A DNA stretch of 64,000 nt from Sporosarcina ureae (lineage in GTDB: Bacteria > Bacillota > Bacilli > Bacillales_A > Planococcaceae): contig NZ_JARIEA010000042.1 of the NCBI RefSeq assembly GCF_029267015.1, positions 62,001-126,000 on the forward strand. The letters are read 5' to 3'. Made by a program: the position numbers and the translations under genes. Within the stretch, counting starts at the first letter, position 1; every line of letters starts with the position of its first letter. The notes beneath the pieces are model-generated. The model saw nothing but the letters and a program-made list of their open reading frames with translations, made no database searches and was not told the origin of the DNA. Below, one piece after another: positions 8,871-17,277 of this stretch.

Positions 8871-9598
8871 GGAAGAATCCATGTACCTTCCTCATTTGAG
8901 CCGATGCCTCGTATATGAAGAGGCATCGCTTTTTGTTGTGCATAAATGGCTGCTTTCTCTTGAATGACAGGTCGATCACATTTTAATAACGGAAGGAACT
9001 CATCAAATAGGAGTTTGTCAAACCGCTTATAGTCAGACGTTTTGTGAGGATCTGCTGACATAACGCCTGGTACATCTTTATAAAACTCTACATGACTGGC
9101 TTGTAATGCAGAGGCTAATGCGATCGCAGTCAGATCACTGCCACCTCTGCCAAGAGTCATAAATTGCCCCTGTATATTCATCCCTTGAAATCCAGGGACG
9201 ATGATGCATGAGTGCTTTTGTAGTGTATTGACGATATGTGTGCTGTTTATTTTGTCAATCGTTGCATTGCAGAATTCGCCTGATGTGCGAATGCCTGTAT
9301 TTTGTCCATAGATTATCGTGTTGTTTATACCTTCAGTAGATAATTCTGCAGATAAGACTGCCGAAGCAATCAATTCCCCGCATGCAGCCGCCAAATCTCT
9401 GGCTTCGCCGGATTTCGAGAAGGAGTCCGTAAGAGTAAGTAAATCGTCTGTGGAATAGGCGTCGCCTCCTCTACCCATTGCAGATACTACAACGATGACA
9501 GCACGATGCTTCGACAAAGCCTGTCGAATATGCTGAATACACTTTGCCCGTTGTTGTTGATTCTGCATGGCAATCCCGCCAAACTTCTGGATAATCAT
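8867..9598 (-). CDS. Stand-alone aspartokinase catalytic domain, no ACT domains (DapG-like)
   Basis: These 243 residues cover only the amino-acid-kinase domain: IIQKFGG at the N-terminus, VVVSAMGRGGDAYSTDDL, CGELIASAVLS, VPGFQGM, TLGRGGSDLTA, YKDVPGVMSADP and a terminal PLHIRGIGSNEEGTW. The VSAMGRxGDxYxTD segment resembles DapG, the DAP-sensitive aspartokinase I of B. subtilis. Normal aspartokinases have about 400 residues with two C-terminal ACT domains that bind the feedback inhibitor; here the protein stops where they should begin. Expected reaction: ATP-dependent phosphorylation of aspartate. The gene is divergent from murE, with TATAAT at about 9664-9669 on its strand but a weak SD. Another amino-acid kinase activity cannot be excluded. 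Confidence 0.72.
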   Translation of the reverse strand: MIIQKFGGIAMQNQQQRAKCIQHIRQALSKHRAVIVVVSAMGRGGDAYSTDDLLTLTDSFSKSGEARDLAAACGELIASAVLSAELSTEGINNTIIYGQNTGIRTSGEFCNATIDKINSTHIVNTLQKHSCIIVPGFQGMNIQGQFMTLGRGGSDLTAIALASALQASHVEFYKDVPGVMSADPHKTSDYKRFDKLLFDEFLPLLKCDRPVIQEKAAIYAQQKAMPLHIRGIGSNEEGTWILP

Positions 9599-9709
9599 AG
9601 AATCCCAACTTTCTTCGTGACATTCTTCTTACGCCTTTCATAGAATACTTTATGCTTCGTTTCATTATATTCTCTGACGAATAAAATGTTCGGGAAGGGG
9701 CGGGATACC

Positions 9710-11116
9710 TTGCTTTTATCTGAATTACTAAAAGATTGGCCATGCACTATTTTACAAGGATCCATACGGTTAAATATCAATGGAATCACGGAATCATCAA
9801 AGAGGGTAAAGGAGAAGTATGTATTTGTTGCAAAGAAAGGGGTTCTGGCAGATGGAACGTCATTTATTGAAGAAGCAATATGTAATGGAGCAAAGACACT
9901 CGTAATCGATCGAACGAACATAGATCTTACGCATATACCATCTAATATTACGGTAGTTCTTGTGCCTGATAGTTCGCTATTTATATCATATGGAAGTGCA
10001 AAACTTTCAGGTGATCCGGCTGAAGTACTACAAATCATTGGCGTTACAGGAACGAATGGTAAAACGACTGTCAGTCACTTTATAGGGCAATTGTTAAATA
10101 AACTTGGGCATAAAACAGCTGTTATAGGAACGACAGGACTTTATATTGACGGGAAGTTAATGGAGACGATTCAAGACTCGATGACAACGATGCCAGCGGA
10201 ACAATTTCATCCGATTTTACGTAGATGTATTAATCAGCAAGTGACGCATATCGTCCTTGAGGCTTCTTCGATTGGATTATCAACTAACCGCTTAGCGCAT
10301 TGTCCGTTAACCGTAGGTGTTTTCTTGAATATCGGAATGGATCATTATGCAGAACATGGGGGGAGACAGCCGTATATAGAGGCGAAGAAGTTATTGACCT
10401 CACTGGCTGATCAGCTTGTGATAAATGAAGACGACGAAATTTGTCGCGCAATAGGCGGGGGAATGTCTGAAACACCTATTTATTTCAGTAGTCAACATAT
10501 CAATGGAAGGCAACAGCAAGCACCACTATTTCCAAATCAAGGTCAACATAATGAAATGAATGCTAGGGCAGCTATATGTGCAGTTATGGCTCTAGGTTAT
10601 TCTTTACGGGCCATTAGACCACATTTGAGCGATTTACGTTTACCTACTGGACGTCTAGAGAAATACGAAGAAGCGGGAGTCGAAGTATATGTGGACTATG
10701 CACATACACCGGATGCATTGCAAGCCGTTCTGCAGGCGTTGTCAGATCGCTCTAGACGGTTAATCACTGTATTTGGGTGTGGAGGTGAAAGAGACCGTGA
10801 GAAACGCCCGCAAATGGGTGCAGTAGCTGCTCACTATAGTTCCCATGTAATTTTAACGTCGGATAATCCAAGGAAAGAGGATCCATCACAAATTATCATA
10901 GACATATTGACAGGCATGGCAGGTTTTTCAACGCCGATTGATATTTTGGTTGATCGTCATCTTGCAATTCAATATGCTATCAGCCAAGCGCAACCAGGAG
11001 AAATTGTACTCATTGCAGGTAAAGGACATGAACAGATTCAGCAAATAGGAAATCAAACTACTCACTTTTGCGATATGGAAGAAGTAAAAAAATCATTTAT
11101 TAGCCGAAATACGTAA
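9710..11116 (+). CDS. murE: UDP-MurNAc-tripeptide synthetase MurE, DAP-type motif, outside the dcw cluster
   Basis: This cytoplasmic Mur ligase of 468 residues adds the third residue of the peptidoglycan stem peptide. Visible are the P-loop VTGTNGKTTVSHF, EASSIGLSTNRL, GMDHYAEHG, the carbamylated-Lys region YIEAKKLL, VYVDYAHTPDAL, GCGGERDREKRPQMG, the specificity motif TSDNPRKEDP and GKGHEQIQ. DNPR is the signature of meso-diaminopimelate-adding MurE (E. coli, B. subtilis); Lys-adding enzymes differ here. I chose TTG at 9710, which has GGAAGGGG nine bases upstream; the ATG at 9686 has no SD. In B. subtilis murE lies between spoVD and mraY, but it is absent from that place here. Confidence 0.88.
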   Translation: MLLSELLKDWPCTILQGSIRLNINGITESSKRVKEKYVFVAKKGVLADGTSFIEEAICNGAKTLVIDRTNIDLTHIPSNITVVLVPDSSLFISYGSAKLSGDPAEVLQIIGVTGTNGKTTVSHFIGQLLNKLGHKTAVIGTTGLYIDGKLMETIQDSMTTMPAEQFHPILRRCINQQVTHIVLEASSIGLSTNRLAHCPLTVGVFLNIGMDHYAEHGGRQPYIEAKKLLTSLADQLVINEDDEICRAIGGGMSETPIYFSSQHINGRQQQAPLFPNQGQHNEMNARAAICAVMALGYSLRAIRPHLSDLRLPTGRLEKYEEAGVEVYVDYAHTPDALQAVLQALSDRSRRLITVFGCGGERDREKRPQMGAVAAHYSSHVILTSDNPRKEDPSQIIIDILTGMAGFSTPIDILVDRHLAIQYAISQAQPGEIVLIAGKGHEQIQQIGNQTTHFCDMEEVKKSFISRNT

Positions 11117-11187
11117 AAATAAAAATCTTAATGAATAGTCGAGCAACCCGTTTTTTGATATGATGGTTGTGATAGGAGGTGCGGCAA

Positions 11188-11634
11188 TTGGTAATGATGA
11201 CAGATGAGTGGATGCGAGTCATCGATATGGCGGAAGATCTTTCCGATATGCTGCTGCGTTCTGAAGTGGTGAAAACCTATCAAGACGCACACGACCGTGT
11301 ATATTCAAACGCTGATCTACGAAAGCAGATCATGGATTTCACTAAAATGAAAGAACAATATGAGGATGTACAGCGCTTTGGGCGCTATCATCCAGATTAT
11401 AAAGTAATTATGAAGAGCATACGTCTTCAAAAGCGTGAACTGGATTTACAAGATGAAGTGGCGGCCTTGCGTCTAGCTGAAAATGACGTACAGGATTTGT
11501 TAGATGAAATAGGCATTCTGATTGGCCGGTCGGTTTCCGAAGCAGTGAAAGTACCTGCAGGAGACGGAACATTCTCCAACAGTTCTTGTGGCGGCGGATG
11601 CGGCTCAGGCGGCAGCTGTTCTTGTTCAGCATGA
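11188..11634 (+). CDS. ylbF: YlbF: RNase Y accessory (Y-complex) protein
   Basis: This is a YlbF/YmcA-family helical protein of 148 residues. In B. subtilis YlbF joins YmcA and YaaT to steer RNase Y and supports competence, biofilm formation and sporulation, and the complex carries Fe-S clusters. The conserved helices include DMLLRSEVVKTYQDA and RKQIMDFTKMKEQYEDVQRFG. The C-terminal tail, CGGGCGSGGSCSCSA, is rich in Cys and Gly and may be a cluster-ligand region. TTG at 11188 sits eight bases after AGGAGG; the track's GTG at 11179 overlaps the SD. A terminator follows. Confidence 0.9.
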   Translation: MVMMTDEWMRVIDMAEDLSDMLLRSEVVKTYQDAHDRVYSNADLRKQIMDFTKMKEQYEDVQRFGRYHPDYKVIMKSIRLQKRELDLQDEVAALRLAENDVQDLLDEIGILIGRSVSEAVKVPAGDGTFSNSSCGGGCGSGGSCSCSA

Positions 11635-11650
11635 TGAACTTTATAACTAC

Positions 11651-11692
11651 AAATAACCCCTTGCAGAGAAATTTATCTGCAAGGGGTTATTT
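11651..11692 (+). terminator. Terminator after ylbF
   Basis: AAATAACCCCTTGCAGA and TCTGCAAGGGGTTATTT form a 17 bp stem with an eight-base loop just downstream of ylbF. Confidence 0.9.
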
Positions 11693-11769
11693 ATATTTGT
11701 TGTATATGTTACGGGTCGGCTGAAAATATCGATCCACGGTGCCATATCCAATCACTATATCCATAAATA

Positions 11770-11795
11770 AAACCCTGCAAAAACCAGCAGGGCTT
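11770..11795 (-). terminator. Terminator of the GDPD-like gene
   Basis: On the minus strand GCCCTGC and GCAGGG pair around TGGTTTTT and are followed by TTTTATT. The structure overlaps the end of the GDPD-like gene. Confidence 0.75.
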
Positions 11796-12663
11796 AGTTC
11801 TCGTTAAAAAAAGTTAGCAATTGTTTGGGTTGACTTGTAATACAGCCGTCTATATTCAATTTAACTAGCTTCGAAAGTTCATTTGTTTCATTCATCTCAA
11901 AAAACACAGTGATATTCAGGTCTTGTAAAAAGTGAATGAAACCTTCTGAAGCCAGTGGGAACACGCCAAGTTTTTCGGGCAAGCAGAAAAGGTCTGCGTT
12001 CGGACGATACAAATGACCGAACTTGCTTGAATATGCGACGTACGCCTTTTTGATTTCCTCACTTCCGGCACCTAACGCAACGGAATTCTGTGCATATAGA
12101 TTAAACCGATCAATTTGTTCATCGTATAGACTTGTTACGACAACCCGTTCAGTAGCATCCATTTCTTTTAGTAAACGCCACAACTTGGAAGGAATTAAAC
12201 TACCTTCATACGTAGTAGGTGAATCACTCATAGAGATGACCAGCAATAGTTGAGGGAATTTCTTCAACAGTTCGCGAAGCGACACGACAGATAAACCACC
12301 GTGCAAAGTATCAAGTTCATCGGAACTGCTAAATTCACTTTGGATTTCTTGTAGTGTATAGTCGGAGATTTCGTCGGAAAGTATAACTTCCTGACTTGGC
12401 ACTAAAAGAATTTCTTCATCTTTTGTCAGCTGTACATCTATCGCGAATCCATGAACACCTAAATCTGCTGCTTTCGTATAAGCGGAAAGTGGATCAACTT
12501 CTGTATCTTGGCACATTTGTGGGTCAGTCAAAACAGCTACTTCTGAAAAAAGAAGCGCTTTCTTTTCAGCACGAGGTTCTTGTTTTGCTATTACTTTTGA
12601 AGCAGCCCATGCAGCTACACTCGCTGCCCCCACAGTTATTGCAACATTTGTTTTTCTTCCCAA
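11794..12663 (-). CDS. Glycerophosphodiester phosphodiesterase-fold protein lacking the catalytic residues
   Basis: This 289-residue protein has an N-terminal hydrophobic segment (residues 8-25), then a GDPD-like TIM barrel. It is recognised by DPLSAYTKAADLGVHGFAIDVQLTKDEEI (active members: ENT..AF..A...GAD.IE.DV..T.DG), by SLRELLKKFPQLLLVIS, and by the C-terminal INIDGCITSQPKQLL-like ending (here KLNIDGCITSQP). The catalytic HRG is absent (FSEVAVLT is there instead), the metal-binding Glu before DVQLT is Ala, and the HD pair is PS. I infer a pseudoenzyme anchored at the membrane, with unknown ligand. AGGAGG precedes the ATG. It lies between ylbF and ylbG, on the opposite strand. Confidence 0.7.
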   Translation of the reverse strand: MGRKTNVAITVGAASVAAWAASKVIAKQEPRAEKKALLFSEVAVLTDPQMCQDTEVDPLSAYTKAADLGVHGFAIDVQLTKDEEILLVPSQEVILSDEISDYTLQEIQSEFSSSDELDTLHGGLSVVSLRELLKKFPQLLLVISMSDSPTTYEGSLIPSKLWRLLKEMDATERVVVTSLYDEQIDRFNLYAQNSVALGAGSEEIKKAYVAYSSKFGHLYRPNADLFCLPEKLGVFPLASEGFIHFLQDLNITVFFEMNETNELSKLVKLNIDGCITSQPKQLLTFFNEN

Positions 12664-12944
12664 TTTAGAACCTCCTCAATAAATAGTATATCTTCTCTTT
12701 TTGTATAGCAGAAGTTTGTGTTGCAGCCGAATATAAAATATTTGTAATCCTCATCATGTATAAAATAGACAGAGAGGATTCAAATAAATGTCTTATTAAG
12801 TGTAACCTATCTAAGAGAAGGTGTGCAAACAAAGATTGAGGTTCGGTCCGAGAGCACATAGCTTTATTCAAACATTTCATATGCAAGGTTGCAGGACTTT
12901 TCTCACCTATGGTATTGTATGGAGTAAGAAAGAGGGGGAGAATC
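12664..12944. other. Intergenic region between the GDPD-like gene and ylbG
   Basis: About 280 bases without a supported gene. It should hold the two divergent promoters, but no strong -35/-10 pair was seen and no RNA structure was recognised. The minus-strand ORF at 12665-12946 has no SD or family features and was not accepted. Confidence 0.5.
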
Positions 12945-13217
12945 ATGATTGATCGACAAGGAATAATTGTCTATCTCCATCATTTAAAACAAGCAAAATC
13001 ATTGCGCAAATTTGGGCATGTTCATTATATTTCAAAACGAATGAAATACGTTGTGCTTTACTGTGATATGGAAGACGTGGAAACAACAATCACTAAGTTG
13101 GAGCGTTTATCGGCTGTACGGAAAGTATTGCCCTCGCAGCGTCCCTTTGTCAGCACAGTATATGAAAATGCAAAGCCAGACAAAGCAAAAGAATACGATT
13201 ATAAAACAGGTTTGTAA
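12945..13217 (+). CDS. ylbG: YlbG family protein (DUF2129)
   Basis: A 90-residue cytoplasmic protein of the YlbG/UPF0298 family, function unknown. The characteristic features are [35 protein letters not shown] at the N-terminus and [26 protein letters not shown] at the end (each only partly quoted by other family members). The ATG at 12945 follows GAGGGGGAG at five bases; the track's start at 12909 adds 12 residues without support. It sits where ylbG is expected, between ylbF and rsmD, though unrelated genes intervene. Confidence 0.88.
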   Translation: MIDRQGIIVYLHHLKQAKSLRKFGHVHYISKRMKYVVLYCDMEDVETTITKLERLSAVRKVLPSQRPFVSTVYENAKPDKAKEYDYKTGL

Positions 13218-13232
13218 CTTGTTGCCGCTTTG

Positions 13233-13628
13233 TTAATTTAGCGGCGGCAACAAGTGGTTTAAGCGTAAGATCCCGGTGATATACTGATAAAATAGCTCCT
13301 TCTCAGCAAATTGAGATGAATGCTTTATTTCTACTCTAACGGGTTTTTTATTCAGTGATTCTGCATGTTCAACAAACATGTCATAGCGTTTAGATGGCTT
13401 GTCTGCAGAATAACGAATTCCTTCCCTGCAAATATAGATCGGCATAAAGTGGTTGTTCTCGGTAGCAGGGGAAAAAGAAACAGCGAATGACAACTGTTCA
13501 TTCGAGTTGTGTTTAGATGAAAAAATATAAGATTTATGAATTCGATGGGAGTTTGTGGACATTAATTCAAGCAATTCATAGATGTCACTATAGCCTTCTC
13601 CTAGTTCGATAAAACGTTGTTGGATCAT
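13233..13628 (-). CDS. Conserved-looking hypothetical protein, 131 residues
   Basis: I do not recognise this protein with confidence. It is soluble, with no signal or membrane segment, mixed alpha/beta in appearance, and has a segment RKYSADKPSKRYDMFVEHAE-like (RYSADKPSKRYDMF) in the middle. ATG at 13628 is preferred to TTG at 13634 because GAAAGGAAG lies nine bases before the ATG and only three before TTG. It is convergent with ylbG (15-base gap) and divergent from the exported protein gene. Confidence 0.6.
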   Translation of the reverse strand: MIQQRFIELGEGYSDIYELLELMSTNSHRIHKSYIFSSKHNSNEQLSFAVSFSPATENNHFMPIYICREGIRYSADKPSKRYDMFVEHAESLNKKPVRVEIKHSSQFAEKELFYQYITGILRLNHLLPPLN

Positions 13629-13699
13629 AATCAAGCGCTTCCTTTCAGGCGATTAGTAATGGTTCGTATCCATCATACCATGTGATGAGGTGTTGTACG

Positions 13700-15138
13700 T
13701 TGAAAGCTATTGTCAGGATTTTATTTCTTTTGGCGGCAGTAAACGGTGGACTCGTTTATTTACACTACAGCCAGTCAGCAAATGCAGATGGAGAAGGCGC
13801 GAATTCAGGAACGTATCGTCAGGAAATCGAAGTCGTTAATCGAGCAGATGGATTGTATATCCGTCATCACTTTTATAACTTATCCGAAAGCAGACACGAA
13901 ATTATTTGGCCAGAAGGAAGTGTCGAGCGAGGTTGTGAAGTGGAGGATTCTTCGTCGTGTGCCCGTCTGAATGATTCTAGTGTAGCGTTTGAAGAGGGAG
14001 AACGTGATCAGCAGTCCATTATGTATAAAATGCCCAAAAAACAGCCGCTGACTAGTAGAAAGTTATTTAAAAAGCCATTTGTATTATTGAAGGATGCCAA
14101 ACCATTGACGACTGTTCTTCATATGACAGATGAACAAAATATTGGTGGTATGTGGGTAACAGGTCTTGAACGTGTAGGAAAGGCCGATAAAGAGCGTATA
14201 ACGTATCGATTATACCGCGGAGTAGGATTTGTTAATGAGTTGTATTGGCAGCCTGAGGACGTTCCACTGGCATACTCCTCAAACAAGCTGACTCTGTTCG
14301 GTGAAGGTATTGACAAAAAACACAATGATCGTTTAGTGAAAATGCTTGAAAGTGTCGGTGGAAACCATGTGAATGTAGTGTTAGCTCCACGTAATCAACC
14401 ACTGTATGCTGAGCGATTTATTGTGGAGAAAACCAGCAATATGTCTCAAGTGATGAAACAAGTAGCTAGAATGAGTGTGCAGTCACGTTTCGTGTTACCA
14501 ACGGACGAGCCATCTATGAATAGTATGCTTGCTTCTATACTTGGAGACGAGCCAGTGGGAACGAAAGCGGAACAAGGAGCATTTCTTCGTTTGAAAGATT
14601 CGATTTCTGAAGAGCAGTATCAATCATTCCGTCAAAACATCTATGAGAAAATAGGGAAACAAATTTCGTCTTCCGATTTAGATCAATCATTGTCAAAAAT
14701 ACTGGCATTCGATACGCAGTATTTCCAAAAAACAATGAAAGAGGAACGATATAACTATCCATTCCTATTACTGGATCCACGTCTGGTGATGCTCGATGGA
14801 GAAGAAGTTCCTGAAGTCAAAGTAGTTGTGCAGAATGGGAAAAGTTTTTATCCGGCAGAAGAGTTATTATCGAAGATGGGCTATACTATTCGTTCAAACG
14901 AACAGTCGATTTATATCGATGGTCCAAGCCGAACCTATCGTTTTTCTAAAGTAGAGCCATTTTACGTCATGAATAATCGCAAATATGATTATAAAGAAAA
15001 GCCTTATACTACAATTAATAAAAAAATGTACTTTGATGAAAATTGGTTACGACGTATCTTTTTAGTGTTAATTGATAAGTCCGATGAAACCATAACGATC
15101 GAACAAATTGAAAAGTTGATAAAGGAGATGGAAAATGA

Positions 15139-15142
<4 letters not shown>
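13700..15142 (+). CDS. Exported or membrane-anchored protein with a putative C-terminal stalk domain
   Basis: These 480 residues are not assignable to a known function. An N-terminal hydrophobic segment (KAIVRILFLLAAVNGGLVYL) acts as signal or anchor. The large middle part has two Cys close together (RGCEVEDSSSCARL). The last ~110 residues (VVVQNGKSFYPAEELLSKMGY ... TINKKMYFDENWLRRIF) look like the copper-amine-oxidase N-terminal-like 'stalk' domain found in many Bacillota wall proteins. TTG at 13700 has GATGAGGTG upstream; the track's GTG at 13682 precedes that SD. It overlaps rsmD by four bases (GTGA), so the two are probably coupled. Confidence 0.62.
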
Positions 15143-16180
<1,038 letters not shown>

Positions 16181-16196
16181 GAGTGTATTTAGAGTA

Positions 16197-16231
16197 TAAA
16201 AAAGGATGTCTATTATAGGCATCCTTTTTTG
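16197..16231. terminator. Terminator after coaD, shared with ylbJ
   Basis: AAAAAAGGATG and CATCCTTTTTT form a symmetrical stem with A and T tracts on both sides, between the convergent coaD and ylbJ. Confidence 0.88.
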
Positions 16232-16267
16232 TGTAGAATTTAGTGCAGCAATGAATACTTTTCCACC

Positions 16268-17149
16268 TCAATAAATCCAAATGAACAATATAGGCACGAG
16301 CAGCGTGTTCCAGACCCTTGCGATGATATAAGGGAATATTCGTATGCCTGCCGCTTTGGCGATCGTCATGACTTGCATATGGATGCTCAGGCCGTTGATC
16401 GAGAGAATCGCTGCAATGAGCATCGGATATATTGCATCCCCGGCAAAATGCTCTGTAGCAGACTGGACACCGGAAGTCATTTCGAACACAGCGAGCAATA
16501 AAGTCTCTGTCACGCCCATATCAACCATAAATACAGAAGAAATGGAATGCGAAAGCACGTTGCTGAGTGAAGAGAAGAAAATAACTGTTGTTGCCACCAA
16601 TAAAATAACAGAGGAACTGTCCTTGATAGAGCGAAGTAAAGGAGACGTGCTATGTTGTTTAGGAACAATTGGTACAATGTTCTCTTGATACCGCCTGCCT
16701 ATAATTGACATCGCCAATATGAAAAATATGATATTAGCTAAATGAATGGCGATCAACAACTTCCAGCCACTTGTCGTGTTGCCGAATAATTCGTTACCAA
16801 CAAAGCCAATAATAAACATGGGGCCTGGTGCATGGCAGGAGGCAACGAGCAAACTACTTTCAGCTGCAGAAATCTCACCGTTCTTCTTCATTTCACTAAC
16901 AGTCACGGCACCTACAGGAAAGCCACCAAACGAACCAAGCACATAAGCTTTTATGTATCGACTCCATTGACCGGTGACGCGTTTGCTAGGCATTTTCAAT
17001 AACCACTGCGTTAAAATAATATAAGGTAGCAAATAGGGAAGTAACGCAGTAGTGAACAATTGGGCACCAGTGACGGCTCCTTCATGTGCGACATCTGGTT
17101 GCAAAATAAATAAAATAATCAGTGCCCAGATGACGAGTACGTTACTCAT
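16268..17149 (-). CDS. ylbJ: YlbJ: sporulation integral membrane protein
   Basis: This 293-residue membrane protein has about seven to eight hydrophobic segments and the nucleoside-recognition ('gate') pattern. GSFGGFPVGAVTVSEMKKNGEIS and SCHAPGPMFIIGFVG in the first half match YlbJ, which in B. subtilis is under sigma-E and needed for spore cortex. It is shorter than the B. subtilis protein (~400 residues by memory), the difference lying in the middle. The ATG has no SD of its own; it overlaps the stop of a 12-codon upstream ORF with a strong SD (ATGA). ylbK is absent between ylbJ and ylbL. Confidence 0.85.
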   Translation of the reverse strand: MSNVLVIWALIILFILQPDVAHEGAVTGAQLFTTALLPYLLPYIILTQWLLKMPSKRVTGQWSRYIKAYVLGSFGGFPVGAVTVSEMKKNGEISAAESSLLVASCHAPGPMFIIGFVGNELFGNTTSGWKLLIAIHLANIIFFILAMSIIGRRYQENIVPIVPKQHSTSPLLRSIKDSSSVILLVATTVIFFSSLSNVLSHSISSVFMVDMGVTETLLLAVFEMTSGVQSATEHFAGDAIYPMLIAAILSINGLSIHMQVMTIAKAAGIRIFPYIIARVWNTLLVPILFIWIY

Positions 17150-17184
17150 TGTTCGATACGGCAGAATCGTAATTTAATAAGCAT
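17146..17184 (-). CDS. Putative 12-codon leader ORF coupled to ylbJ
   Basis: On the minus strand, AAGGAAGGAG is followed eight bases later by an ATG opening MLIKLRFCRIEQ and a TGA that overlaps the ylbJ ATG (ATGA). This is the only good ribosome binding site ahead of ylbJ, so ylbJ may be translated by coupling to this short frame. The peptide itself resembles nothing I know. Confidence 0.5.
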   Translation of the reverse strand: MLIKLRFCRIEQ

Positions 17185-17206
17185 CTGTCGCACTCCTTCC
17201 TTATTT

Positions 17207-17235
17207 TTGAAATACAATAAAATCTACCGTAATAT
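17207..17235 (+). promoter_or_regulatory. Candidate sigma-A promoter for ylbL
   Basis: TTGAAA (17207-17212) and TAATAT (17230-17235) with a 17-base spacer, about 40 bases before ylbL. Confidence 0.5.
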
Positions 17236-17277
17236 ATATGTAGTATTCGTACAGGCTATTAATGGAGGTGAACTTTT

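Noticed and set aside
9686-9709. ATG start of murE at 9686
   Set aside because: No SD precedes it, while TTG at 9710 has GGAAGGGG at nine bases. It remains possible but less likely.
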